From: Geitlerinema sp. PCC 7407
GTDB lineage: Bacteria; Cyanobacteriota; Cyanobacteriia; PCC-7407
Assembly (NCBI RefSeq): GCF_000317045.1
Contig: NC_019703.1
Coordinates: 484,501 to 548,500 of the forward strand
Length of the DNA: 64,000 nt
Direction of reading: 5' to 3'
Below the pieces are notes generated by a model that did not search any database, was not told the DNA's origin, and saw only the letters and a program-made list of their open reading frames with translations. Shown piece by piece: positions 56,665 to 64,000 of the stretch. Made by a program: the position numbers and the translations under genes. Each line of letters begins with the position of its first letter. Positions within the stretch are counted from its first letter, which is position 1.

Positions 56665-56684
56665 CGAAAGAGCCAGGGGGTCAG

Positions 56685-56707
56685 TTTCATGCGCAGGGCG
56701 CATGAAA
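56685..56707. terminator. Convergent terminator hairpin
   Basis: TTTCATGCGC (56685-56694) and GCGCATGAAA (56698-56707) form a 10-bp stem with a 3-nt loop. TCAG/CTGA extends it with one bulge. It lies between the 109-codon gene and rpsN and has no T-tract. Confidence 0.5.
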
Positions 56708-56721
56708 GCTGAAGGCGGCCA

Positions 56722-57024
56722 TTACCAGCTCGACTTGACAACCCCTGGCAGCAAACCCTCGTGAGCCATTTCGCGGATCACGTGGCGAGATAGACCGAAA
56801 TCGCGGTACACACCCCGGGGACGGCCCGTCGCCCAGCAGCGATTCCGCAGACGGATATGGGAGCTGTTGCGAGGCAACTGCTGCAGCTTGCGATGGAGAT
56901 CCATCTTCTCTTGCTGCGTGGTTGCTTTGGCAAATTGCTCTTTCAGCTCAGCGCGCTTGTCGGCATACTTGTCTACCAGCTTCTGCCGCTTGACTTCGCG
57001 CTGAATCATGCTTTTCTTGGCCAT
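56722..57024 (-). CDS. rpsN: 30S ribosomal protein S14
   Basis: The 100-residue protein from the ATG at 57024 ([16 protein letters not shown]) is the long, zinc-free S14 typical of cyanobacteria and plastids. It has [29 protein letters not shown] and ends [12 protein letters not shown]. It binds 16S rRNA in the 30S head. It stands apart from the main ribosomal protein operon, as is common in cyanobacteria. It follows nth after about 85 bp on the same strand. Confidence 0.97.
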   Translation of the reverse strand: MAKKSMIQREVKRQKLVDKYADKRAELKEQFAKATTQQEKMDLHRKLQQLPRNSSHIRLRNRCWATGRPRGVYRDFGLSRHVIREMAHEGLLPGVVKSSW

Positions 57025-57109
57025 AGATGTCCTTAGACCCTCAGTTGAGACAGCGTTTTCCATTCTAGCGAAGTCATAGAGCTTAGCACAAATTTCCCTC
57101 GATCAAAAG

Positions 57110-57811
57110 TCAGGAAATCGGGGTTGAAGTTGCCAAAGCTTTGGCAGACGGTCGCTTGGCCGGATCGACGGAAGGGCACAGATCCGCTAGTTTGCAGCGA
57201 TCGCAGGCCGGATTGCGCGCCATACACACCGCCCGACCGTGATAAATCAGCCGAATTGACCAGTTTTCCCAGTCCGGCTGCGGGATCAGCTTCATCAGAT
57301 CCCGCTCCACCCGAATCGGGTCAGTGTGCTTGGTGAGGCCCAAGCGAAAGCTCAGCCGCTTGACGTGGGTGTCCACGGTCACGCCCAAATTCACCCCGAA
57401 GGCGTGGGCCGAGACCACGTTGGCGGTCTTGCGCGCGACCCCGGCTAGGGACAGCAGCTCCTCCATCCGCTGAGGCACCTTGCCGCCAAACTCCGTCACG
57501 ATCCGATGGCAGGCCGCCCGAATGTTCTTCGCCTTGTTGCGATAGAAGCCGGTGGAGCGCACCAGCTCCTCCAGCTCGCTGATCTCGGCTCCAGCCAGCG
57601 CCTCCGCATCCGGAAAGCGAGCAAACAGGGCGGGGGTCACCTTGTTAACGCGCTCATCTGTGCATTGGGCAGACAGGATCGTCGCCACCAGCAGCTGAAC
57701 GGGTGTTTCGTAGTCGAGGGTGCAGGTCGCGTCAGGATAAAGCCGCTTTAGGCGCACCAAAATTTCGGTGGCGCGCTGCTTTGCGGAGGTTCGTTTTCGC
57801 TGGGTTGCCAT
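57110..57811 (-). CDS. nth: Endonuclease III (DNA glycosylase/AP lyase)
   Basis: The 233-residue HhH-GPD glycosylase has QLLVATILSAQCTDERVNK, the helix-hairpin-helix LAGVARKTANVV with catalytic K128, catalytic D147 in VDTHVKR, and a C-terminal [4Fe-4S] loop with spacing C-x6-C-x2-C-x5-C. It removes oxidised pyrimidines and nicks at abasic sites. It follows the RseP gene with only 2 bp between, so the two are co-transcribed. The HhH loop reads AGVARK rather than the usual PGVGRK, a mild deviation. Confidence 0.95.
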   Translation of the reverse strand: MATQRKRTSAKQRATEILVRLKRLYPDATCTLDYETPVQLLVATILSAQCTDERVNKVTPALFARFPDAEALAGAEISELEELVRSTGFYRNKAKNIRAACHRIVTEFGGKVPQRMEELLSLAGVARKTANVVSAHAFGVNLGVTVDTHVKRLSFRLGLTKHTDPIRVERDLMKLIPQPDWENWSIRLIYHGRAVCMARNPACDRCKLADLCPSVDPAKRPSAKALATSTPIS

Positions 57812-57813
57812 GC

Positions 57814-58902
57814 CTATTGGAAAAACTGCTGAACCCAGTCGAGGCGAGCCGTATCCCGCACAATCAGGAAGATGCCGAGGCCGAGGAGCAGCATCAAACC
57901 GGTTTGCATCACGCCATCTTGAATTTTGGTCGGCAGGGGTTTGCCGCGCACGCCTTCGACGAGCAAGAACGCGAGCTGACCCCCGTCGAGGGCCGGCAGC
58001 GGCAGGATATTAATGATGGCGAGGTTGATGCTGATCAGGGCACCAAACTGGAACAGGCTAGCCAGATCCGACTTGGCAACGCTGGCTCCGATGGCGACGA
58101 TGGCGACGGGACCGGCGACCTGCTCGGCGGTTTCGCTGAAGTTGCTGATCAGCTGACCGAAGCCCTGCAAAATCCGGATGGTGACTTGCTGAAACTGCTG
58201 GGCAGCGATGCCGAAGACGTCGAGGGGGTTGTTGACGCGGCGGCGAATGATGTCGCCGTTAGGGGCAAGCTGAACGCCGATGCGCGCTTTGCCGTCGATA
58301 TTTTCGGGGGTGACGGTGAGGTCGAGAATTTCGTCGCCCCGCTTGATTTCTAGGGGAATGGGCTCACCAGGCCGGTCCTGAATGATGTCCATCAGTTTGG
58401 GGATGGAGCTTTCGGATGCGGTGAGGGTTTCGCCGTTGGCAGAGAGGATGATGTCTCCGGCCTGGATGCCGGCGCGGGCGGCGGCGGAGCTGACGTCTGT
58501 GGCAACTTGGGGAACGAGGACCCCAGGCCGATAGTTGAAGTCTTGAATGCCGACGATGCCGACTTGAGCGACGAGGAGGAAGTAGGCAAAGATCAGGTTA
58601 GCGATGACGCCAGCGCTGATGACGATGGCCCGGTCCAAGATGGGGCGATTGCGCAGGAGGTCGGGATCGTTGGGGGGGATGGGGCTGTCGGGGTCGTCGT
58701 CGGGAAAGCCGACAAAGCCGCCCAGGGGAAAGCCGCGCAGAGCGTATTCGGTTTCAGGTCCTTGATATTTCCACAGGATGGGTCCGAAGCCAATCGAGAA
58801 GCGATTGACGTGGATTCCTTGCAGCCGAGCGGCCAGGAAGTGTCCTAGCTCATGAACCACGATCAAGATCGCCAATACTGCGATCGCCGCTATTGTCGAC
58901 AT
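57814..58902 (-). CDS. rseP: Site-2 intramembrane metalloprotease, RseP/M50 family
   Basis: The 362-residue membrane protein has the zinc motif HELGH at residues 17-21 in the first transmembrane helix, a PDZ domain (about 120-200, with ARAGIQAGDIILSANGE), and the second metal motif LDGG in LPLPALDGGQL near residue 305. It cleaves transmembrane segments, for example of anti-sigma factors. An ECF/anti-sigma pair occurs elsewhere in the window, and a link between them is conceivable. It heads the rseP-nth-rpsN run. Confidence 0.93.
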   Translation of the reverse strand: MSTIAAIAVLAILIVVHELGHFLAARLQGIHVNRFSIGFGPILWKYQGPETEYALRGFPLGGFVGFPDDDPDSPIPPNDPDLLRNRPILDRAIVISAGVIANLIFAYFLLVAQVGIVGIQDFNYRPGVLVPQVATDVSSAAARAGIQAGDIILSANGETLTASESSIPKLMDIIQDRPGEPIPLEIKRGDEILDLTVTPENIDGKARIGVQLAPNGDIIRRRVNNPLDVFGIAAQQFQQVTIRILQGFGQLISNFSETAEQVAGPVAIVAIGASVAKSDLASLFQFGALISINLAIINILPLPALDGGQLAFLLVEGVRGKPLPTKIQDGVMQTGLMLLLGLGIFLIVRDTARLDWVQQFFQ

Positions 58903-59084
58903 AGTGAACTTTCGTAACGTTTAGACCGGACTTTCTTCATTCTACGGTGCCTGCTCGGGGACGGGTTTGGGAAGAAGTGGCTTAGGGGGCGATCTTGCCC
59001 ATGGCTGAGGCTTTGCTGGCTCTGGCTTGGTAGGATGCTCCTGAGCCAAAATTTCACGTCTTTCGGCGCTTTGAGTGAGTTTCT

Positions 59085-59567
59085 ATGGCTGATTCCTCTG
59101 TGCCCCCGCCTCAGTCTGCGGGCGATCGCGCCCCGTCTGCCCCAAGTGTGCTGCCCGCCAGCCAAATTGTGGAAACGCTGTGGGCTGATCTGCCGACCCT
59201 GTTCGAGCGCGATATTTCCTACGACATCTACAGCGCTGATATTTTCTTCAAAGACCCGGTTAATACCTTCAAGGGCAAATTCAACTACCGCATTATTTTT
59301 TGGACGCTGCGCTTTCACGGCCAGCTCTTTTTCACTGATCTGCATTTTGATGTCCACGACATTCAGCAGACTGAGCCGGACGTAGTCTTTGTCACGTGGA
59401 CGGTGCGGGGCACCCTGCGTTTGCCCTGGCGGCCGCGTCTCTTTTTTAATGGCAACTCGACCTATCGGCTGGGGCCTGACGGCCTGATCTATGACCATCG
59501 GGACGTTTGGGACCGCAAGCCCAGCGAACTTTTAAAACAATTTTTTGTGAAAGGAACGAATACGTGA
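59085..59567 (+). CDS. DUF2358 family protein
   Basis: The 160-residue protein has a Pro/Ala-rich N-terminal tail, then a SnoaL/NTF2-like domain with LPTLFERDISYDIYSADIFFKDP, IIFWTLRFHG and GNSTYRLGPDGLIYDHRDVWDR. This matches the DUF2358 proteins shared by cyanobacteria and plants. Function is unknown to me. Its stop overlaps the next gene's start by one base (TGATG), which implies translational coupling with the hydrolase. Confidence 0.85.
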   Translation: MADSSVPPPQSAGDRAPSAPSVLPASQIVETLWADLPTLFERDISYDIYSADIFFKDPVNTFKGKFNYRIIFWTLRFHGQLFFTDLHFDVHDIQQTEPDVVFVTWTVRGTLRLPWRPRLFFNGNSTYRLGPDGLIYDHRDVWDRKPSELLKQFFVKGTNT

Positions 59568-60499
59568 TGATGCAGCCTGACGTTGCGGCTTCGATGGTGG
59601 AAACGGGTGTCTCGACGCAGTTCTACGCCTGGCGCGGTCACCGGTGCGCGTATGAGGTGCGGGCGTCAGAAGCGTCTGCGGGCCAGACGCCGCTGGTGCT
59701 GGTGCACCCGATCGGGGTGGGGCTGTCGCGACGATTTTGGGATCGATTCTGCGAAGGGTGGCAGCGATCGGGCGCTCAAAACCCGATTTACAACCTGGAT
59801 TTGCTGGGCTGCGGCGAAAGCGACCTGCCGGCGATCGCCTATCCGCCTGAGATCTGGGCGGAGCAGCTAGAGTACTTTTTGCAAACGGTGGTCAAACAGG
59901 GCGCGATCTTGGTGGTTCAGGGGGCGCTGTTTCCGGTGGCCATTGAGCTGTGTCAGCGCGAACTGGGCCAGACGCTGGTGCGCGGGATGGTGCTGTCGGG
60001 GCCGCCTGCGTGGCCAGTGATGACGCTGGCGTGGCCGGAGTGGCGCAAAAATCTGAGCTGGTCTTTCTTCCGATCGCCCTTGGGCGCGCTGTTTTACCGC
60101 TACGCTCGGCGCCGGCAGTTCTTGCAGTCCTTCTCGGCCAAGCAGCTTTTTGCGGCGTCGGAGGGGGTGGATGAGCCCTGGCTGGCGATGCTCCACGAGG
60201 GCTCGCGAGATATGGCGACGCGGTACGCGGTGTTTGCCTTTTTGGCGGGCTTCTGGCGCAAGGGCTACCAGGAGGCGATCGTCGCGATCCCCCACCCCAC
60301 TCTGGTTGTGGTGGGCGACACGGCCTCCAGCATCAGCCGCTCGGGCAAGCAAGAGACCCCGAGCGATCGCCTCAGCGACTATCTCAAGCACCTCTCCCAA
60401 GGAGAAGGGCTCAAGCTCGACGGCCGCAATGTCTTGCCCTACGAGCAAACGGATACCTTTGTAGAAGCGATCGCCCCCTTTATTGCCCGCCTGAGCTAG
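59567..60499 (+). CDS. Alpha/beta hydrolase
   Basis: The protein has about 310 residues from the ATG at 59567, with AAGGA upstream; a frame open 20 codons further lies inside the preceding gene. The oxyanion segment LVLVHPIGVGLSRRFWDRF, the YNLDLLGCGESD strand and the late PTLVVVGDTAS segment mark an alpha/beta hydrolase. The nucleophile elbow reads LVVQGALFPV instead of GxSxG, so the usual serine is missing and catalysis is uncertain. It is translationally coupled to the DUF2358 gene. Confidence 0.85.
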   Translation: MMQPDVAASMVETGVSTQFYAWRGHRCAYEVRASEASAGQTPLVLVHPIGVGLSRRFWDRFCEGWQRSGAQNPIYNLDLLGCGESDLPAIAYPPEIWAEQLEYFLQTVVKQGAILVVQGALFPVAIELCQRELGQTLVRGMVLSGPPAWPVMTLAWPEWRKNLSWSFFRSPLGALFYRYARRRQFLQSFSAKQLFAASEGVDEPWLAMLHEGSRDMATRYAVFAFLAGFWRKGYQEAIVAIPHPTLVVVGDTASSISRSGKQETPSDRLSDYLKHLSQGEGLKLDGRNVLPYEQTDTFVEAIAPFIARLS

Positions 60500-60885
60500 C
60501 GCAAGAAGGACATCTGGGTCTGGGCCACCTGCCACAGATGCTCTAGCGATCGCTCCAGGCGATCGCCCAAAAGCGACAAAAAGAGACCCTCTTCAGATGC
60601 AGTCTCTGGGGTGACCCAAAGCCCGTGGAGACCGACCTCTATATAATCTGCATCCGCGCGAAATATCTCTATGTCTGGTTCAGCGTCGAGACTGGCCCAG
60701 GCTTTGTCTAGCTGCGCCAGTTCCGGCAAATCAGCGGGCAGCAAAAACGCTGCGCGGCCCTGGACTACGTGGATGGGCTGGCCGAGCCGCAGGGCCAAAA
60801 GCGTTCGCTGGGTCACAAACGCCTCAATCGACTCAGACAGCCGCTCTAGCTGTACATCGTCCTCGGTGTAAATCAGCTTCAACAT
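60496..60885 (-). CDS. Conserved cyanobacterial protein
   Basis: The protein has about 129 residues from the ATG at 60885 (MLKLIYTEDDVQLERL), with AAGGA upstream. It is rich in acidic and leucine residues, with VTQRTLLALRLGQPIHVVQGRAAFLLP and YIEVGLHGLWV. I believe it belongs to a widespread cyanobacterial family of unknown function (alr0857-like, from memory). It overlaps the end of the convergent hydrolase gene by 4 bp. The 54 upstream in-frame codons appear non-coding. Confidence 0.7.
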   Translation of the reverse strand: MLKLIYTEDDVQLERLSESIEAFVTQRTLLALRLGQPIHVVQGRAAFLLPADLPELAQLDKAWASLDAEPDIEIFRADADYIEVGLHGLWVTPETASEEGLFLSLLGDRLERSLEHLWQVAQTQMSFLR

Positions 60886-61052
60886 AACCGGAGGTTCCTT
60901 GAAAGAGCAGATCAGGAACCCGCCTCCGGAGGCGGGGAAGGGGAGTTTGGAGCGCTCCCGTCGCTGGGGCCAAAGCGTTTTGGCAAAAGGTGAAGGGACC
61001 TGGGAACGGAGCTCCTTGGCGATCGAAGTGGGTGATTGCTCAACCATTGAAA

Positions 61053-61085
61053 AACCCCCGCTTCTGCCAACGAGAAGCGGGGGTT
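61053..61085 (-). terminator. Strong intrinsic terminator
   Basis: AACCCCCGCTTCT (61053-61065) and its exact complement (61073-61085) form a 13-bp stem with a 7-nt loop. On the minus strand TTTTT follows. It ends a leftward transcript coming from the 61.1-62.3 kb region. Confidence 0.8.
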
Positions 61086-61105
61086 AGACGAACGTTTGGA
61101 GTTCT

Positions 61106-61357
61106 CTAATCCTGGGGTCGGAAAAAGCCTCTTCCGCGCCAACCGCTTCGAAATGCTAGGTTTGCCACCAGTTCAGCGCCGCGGCTGCGACCCTGAATGG
61201 TCCCGTCGTGGCCAAAACGCCCTTGAACTGGGGCGCCGCTGAGAGCGCGCCATGGGCGGCTGACCTGACCTCCTACCTGGACCATGGCCACGCCTGCCTC
61301 ACCGGATTGCCGGTGAGCGCTGGTCGTGAGGTCAAGGTCAAAGGAGGAGAGCTTCAT
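61106..61357 (-). CDS. Possible small protein before a strong terminator
   Basis: An 83-codon frame (MKLSSFDLDLTTSAHRQ...GRGFFRPQD), rich in Gly, Arg and Gln. It has no clear ribosome-binding site. Its stop lies 21 bp before a strong minus-strand terminator, which would otherwise have no gene. I recognise no family, and it may be chance. Confidence 0.35.
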   Translation of the reverse strand: MKLSSFDLDLTTSAHRQSGEAGVAMVQVGGQVSRPWRALSGAPVQGRFGHDGTIQGRSRGAELVANLAFRSGWRGRGFFRPQD

Positions 61358-62242
61358 GACAGTCAGGGGCTGACTAGAGGTTTGCGGTTGGAAAACGAAA
61401 TCTCAGAAAGGCGATAGGGCGAAAATTCTTGAATGACTAATATGCTACACGCGTAATACAAAAATGTCCATTATTTTTTTGCTGCCATCGCGATTGCGGA
61501 GCGATCGCCCGGTTTCTGGGGCTCCGGGCTGCGCAAACTAACGCAAAAGCCCCAGGAGACTGCGATCGTCAGAAACTTCAGTCTCCCAGGTCCAGATTCC
61601 AGATCAGAGCCCAAAAATTTGGCCTGATGTTTTCTCAGGCGAGTCATCCCCTGAGTTTCTGATAGGAACTCGCCCACCGAGTTGCTGGCTGCATTCTGAC
61701 TAAAAATGACATCGCCCAGCAGGCGATCGCCCTCAAAAATCACCAGCCTTAAAATAGAGTCCTTGGGCGGGACTCTTGCAGCCTCAGAAATCCCTTGACT
61801 GAGAAGTCATTGGTGGAGACAAAACGCCTTATCAGCGAGTTTTGGTGAGAGATTTTTAGGGTTGTTTTTGGCCCTATTTTGCACTAAAAAAATTAAACCC
61901 CTGGTTGGGTGTTACTTTGCAGAATGATGTCGCTGGCATTCTGAAGTGATTTAGACGCGTTTCTCGCGAAAAGCGGCCGATTATGCGTCTCAAGGCATCA
62001 AACTATCAAGAACAACTAACTCTAATTCACAGGCGTTATACACTTTGTCTCAAATTATCACGAAAATCTGGAGCGCCTTCAGAGCCTTGCTAATATGAAT
62101 GTGCGGTCCAGAAGACTAGCGAAGTTTCCACTCCCAAACAAGCCCACAGGGTGGCAAAAAATTCCGGTTTTTTAGGAACAGAGTTTCTAACAAAATTGGG
62201 CTGGTTTTGAGGGTGATTTGAGATCCGCGTGAGTGAGTGTTG
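61358..62242. other. Gene-free region
   Basis: About 900 bp, AT-rich in the centre (61830-62060). A 90-codon minus-strand frame at 61471-61743 lacks family resemblance. The terminator at 61053-61085 suggests that a leftward transcript, coding or not, starts here. Confidence 0.4.
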
Positions 62243-62270
62243 CCCTGTAACCGAAAACATGGTTACAGGG
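62243..62270. terminator. Hairpin downstream of the PLP-enzyme gene
   Basis: CCCTGTAACC (62243-62252) and GGTTACAGGG (62261-62270) form a perfect 10-bp stem with an 8-nt loop. A small HIP1 palindrome, GGGCGATCGCCC (62284-62295), touches the stop codon of the gene at 62295. Together they probably form its 3' end. Confidence 0.5.
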
Positions 62271-62294
62271 TTTCCCTTTTGGGGGGCGATCGCC

Positions 62295-63536
62295 CTAGGC
62301 CGTTGCAGGACCGATGGCCTCGATGGCCGCCTCCAGGGCGATCGCCACGTGGGTCCAGTGGGTGCCTCCCTGACAAAACACCACGTAGGGCTCCCGCAGC
62401 GGACCATCCGCCGACAGCTCCGAGGTGCTCCCATCGATGAACGTGCCGCCCGCCATCACCAACTCGCTCTCATAGCCCGGCATCCCGGCAGGCACCGGAT
62501 CAAGGTAAGAGCCAATGGGAGAGTGCTTCTGGATTGCGCGGCAAAACGCAATCAGCTTCTCGGGGGACCCGAGCTGAATTGCCTGAATGACATCTCGGCG
62601 GGGCGCAAAAGGTGCCGGGTTGACCGGATAGCCCAGCCGGTCAAACACATAGGCGACCAAGTGATTGCCCTTCATCGCCTCCCCGACCATCTGGGGTGCT
62701 AGGAAGAGTCCCTGGAACATCAGGCGATTTTGGTCGAGGGTGGCGCCGCCCGAGCTGCCGATACCCGGCGCCGTCAGGCGACAGGTGGCCGCCTCCACTA
62801 AATCCGCGCGGCCCGCTACGTAGCCGCCCGTCGCGACAATGGTGCCGCCAGGGTTCTTGATCAGCGAACCTGCCATCAGGTCTGCACCCACCGCCGTCGG
62901 CTCGCGATCGCTAATGAATTCTCCGTAGCAGTTGTCTACAAAACAGACTGTGTCTGGGTTCTGGCCCTTCACAATCTGGACGATTTTCTCGATGTCCTCG
63001 ATGGACAAGCTCGGCCGCCAGGAGTAGCCGCAGGAGCGCTGGATCGCCACCAACTTTGTTTCGGGTGTGATAGCTTTAACTAAAGCCTGCCAGTCCACCG
63101 TACCCTGAGGTGTTAGTTCAAGTTGACGATACTTGATGCCAAAGTCGCGAAGAGAGCCTTGATGTGTTCCTCGCAGACCTATTACTTCCTCTAGGGTGTC
63201 GTACGGGGGACCCGCGACAGCCAGCATTTCGTCTCCGGGGCGAAGCGCGCCAAATAGTGCGCAGGCGATCGCGTGTGTACCGGACACAAACTGCACGCGA
63301 ACCGCCGCAGCTTCTGCTCCCACAATATCTGCAAACACTCGATCCAGCGTTTGTCGACCTAGGTCATCGTGACCATATCCACTCACCCCTGAAAAGTGAT
63401 GGACGCCGACATTGTGACGCTGAAACGCTCCTAAAACCCGCCTCAAATTCTCCTTGACCTGGGTGTCGATTCCAGCAAAGATCTGGGACAGTGCCTGCTG
63501 CGCCGCTTGCAGCTCCTCAACGCTGTTTTTAAACAC
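62295..63536 (-). CDS. PLP-dependent lyase family protein (methionine gamma-lyase / 'aluminum resistance' family)
   Basis: The 413-residue fold-type I PLP enzyme belongs to the COG4100/PF06838 family. It has HHFSGVSGYGHDDLGRQTLDRV near the start, VQFVSGTHAIACALFG, CFVDNCYGEF (PLP aspartate region), and AGSLIKNPGGT with the likely PLP-lysine. The family is annotated as a cystathionine or methionine lyase or as 'aluminum resistance protein', but its true reaction is poorly established. It diverges from the desaturase gene across about 87 bp. Confidence 0.9.
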   Translation of the reverse strand: MFKNSVEELQAAQQALSQIFAGIDTQVKENLRRVLGAFQRHNVGVHHFSGVSGYGHDDLGRQTLDRVFADIVGAEAAAVRVQFVSGTHAIACALFGALRPGDEMLAVAGPPYDTLEEVIGLRGTHQGSLRDFGIKYRQLELTPQGTVDWQALVKAITPETKLVAIQRSCGYSWRPSLSIEDIEKIVQIVKGQNPDTVCFVDNCYGEFISDREPTAVGADLMAGSLIKNPGGTIVATGGYVAGRADLVEAATCRLTAPGIGSSGGATLDQNRLMFQGLFLAPQMVGEAMKGNHLVAYVFDRLGYPVNPAPFAPRRDVIQAIQLGSPEKLIAFCRAIQKHSPIGSYLDPVPAGMPGYESELVMAGGTFIDGSTSELSADGPLREPYVVFCQGGTHWTHVAIALEAAIEAIGPATA

Positions 63537-63623
63537 CCCGCTCTCTCCGTCTAAACGCGCGGTGTTTCATTATCGCGCAGTTTAGGCATGATCTAAATTC
63601 AAGTTGTGTATCAAGAGACTTGC

Positions 63624-64000
63624 ATGACGCTTGCAACTCCAACCAAACTTTCACTAAATTGGCCGGTCATTACGTTTATGGCCGTCATTCACATCGGGGC
63701 TCTCTTTGCCTTGCTGCCCAGCAACTTTAGCTGGGCAGCCGTCGGAGTAGCACTCTTCTTGCACTGGGTGACCGGGGGACTTGGGATTACGCTCGGTCTT
63801 CATCGACTCGTGGCGCACCGCAGTTTCCAAACTCCCAAATGGCTTGAATATTTCCTGGTGTTCTGCGCTAGCCTTGCTGCCCAAGGTGGACCCATTGAGT
63901 GGGTGGGACTGCATCGCCACCACCACCTGCACTCGGATCAAAGCGTCGATCACCACAACTCGGGCAAGGGCTTCTGGTGGAGCCACATGGGCTGGATGCT
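63624..64000 (+). CDS. desC: Acyl-lipid delta-9 desaturase (partial, cut by window end)
   Basis: The first 125 codons are present; the gene runs off the right edge. The N-terminal membrane part (VITFMAVIHIGALFALL, VGVALFLHWVTGGLGITLG) leads to the first histidine box HRLVAHR and the second HRHHH, the iron ligands of membrane desaturases. Length and motifs fit the DesC-type stearoyl desaturase, which introduces the first double bond of membrane-lipid acyl chains. The third histidine box must lie outside the window. Confidence 0.9.
   Translation, partial: MTLATPTKLSLNWPVITFMAVIHIGALFALLPSNFSWAAVGVALFLHWVTGGLGITLGLHRLVAHRSFQTPKWLEYFLVFCASLAAQGGPIEWVGLHRHHHLHSDQSVDHHNSGKGFWWSHMGWM

Noticed and set aside
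61471-61743. 90-codon minus-strand open frame
   Set aside because: It contains HIP1 sites and shows no recognisable domain or start signal. I could not support it as a gene.
1-64000. tRNA and other stable RNA genes
   Set aside because: I looked for T-loop GTTCGAnnC patterns with acceptor stems in the gene-free stretches and found none that fold. A covariance-model search would be more reliable.

Overview
This is a cyanobacterial chromosome segment. It carries a complete beta-carboxysome operon (ccmK2, ccmK1, ccmL, ccmM, ccmN, ccmO), a CO2-uptake NDH-1 operon of the ndhF4/ndhD4/cupB type, a CyaC-type cyclase, the cyanobacterial form of ribosomal protein S14, an acyl-lipid desaturase, and dense HIP1 sites (GCGATCGC). 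The base composition is moderately GC-rich. The genus cannot be fixed from the sequence alone. I saw no tRNA, rRNA, CRISPR array, insertion sequence or prophage.

Layout. 0-8 kb: a small anchored protein, a LysR regulator of the CmpR/NdhR type, and the minus-strand operon ndhF4-ndhD4-cupB closed by a HIP1-cored terminator. 8-12.6 kb: the plus-strand ccm operon, which diverges from ndhF4 across an 870-bp spacer with short direct repeats. Its CcmM keeps the zinc histidines and the cysteine pair expected of an active gamma-carbonic anhydrase, and three gene junctions in the operon carry stem-loops. 12.8-25.7 kb: small conserved proteins, two TPR proteins, a PBP4-type peptidase, a 1192-residue CyaC-like receptor, an acetyltransferase and HisC. 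25.8-33.3 kb: an esterase, an ECF sigma / anti-sigma / Spy-like operon with a candidate autoregulated promoter, sucC-sucD of an unusual sequence type, and an ABC-2 exporter pair.

33.6-53.5 kb: two adjacent minus-strand giant genes (2737 and 3820 codons) fill about 31% of the window. Each encodes four 43-residue YYLxxNPDV repeats, then 25 or 36 cadherin-like/VCBS-type repeats of about 95 residues, then a PPC-like C-terminal domain. The larger gene has a higher-order repeat: a nine-domain block of about 2.64 kb occurs three times, with a partial fourth. One distinctive domain is shared between the two genes. This is the most unusual structure in the window.

53.8-64 kb: housekeeping genes: ftsX, a DUF3598 protein, aat, rpsN, nth, an RseP-type protease, a DUF2358 protein with an alpha/beta hydrolase, a PLP-dependent lyase-family protein, and the first part of a delta-9 desaturase gene cut by the window end.

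The first 12.6 kb work as a CO2-concentrating unit: the NDH-1 module converts CO2 to bicarbonate in the cytosol, CcmM/CcmN organise Rubisco, and CcmK/CcmL/CcmO build the shell. Rubisco genes are not in this window.
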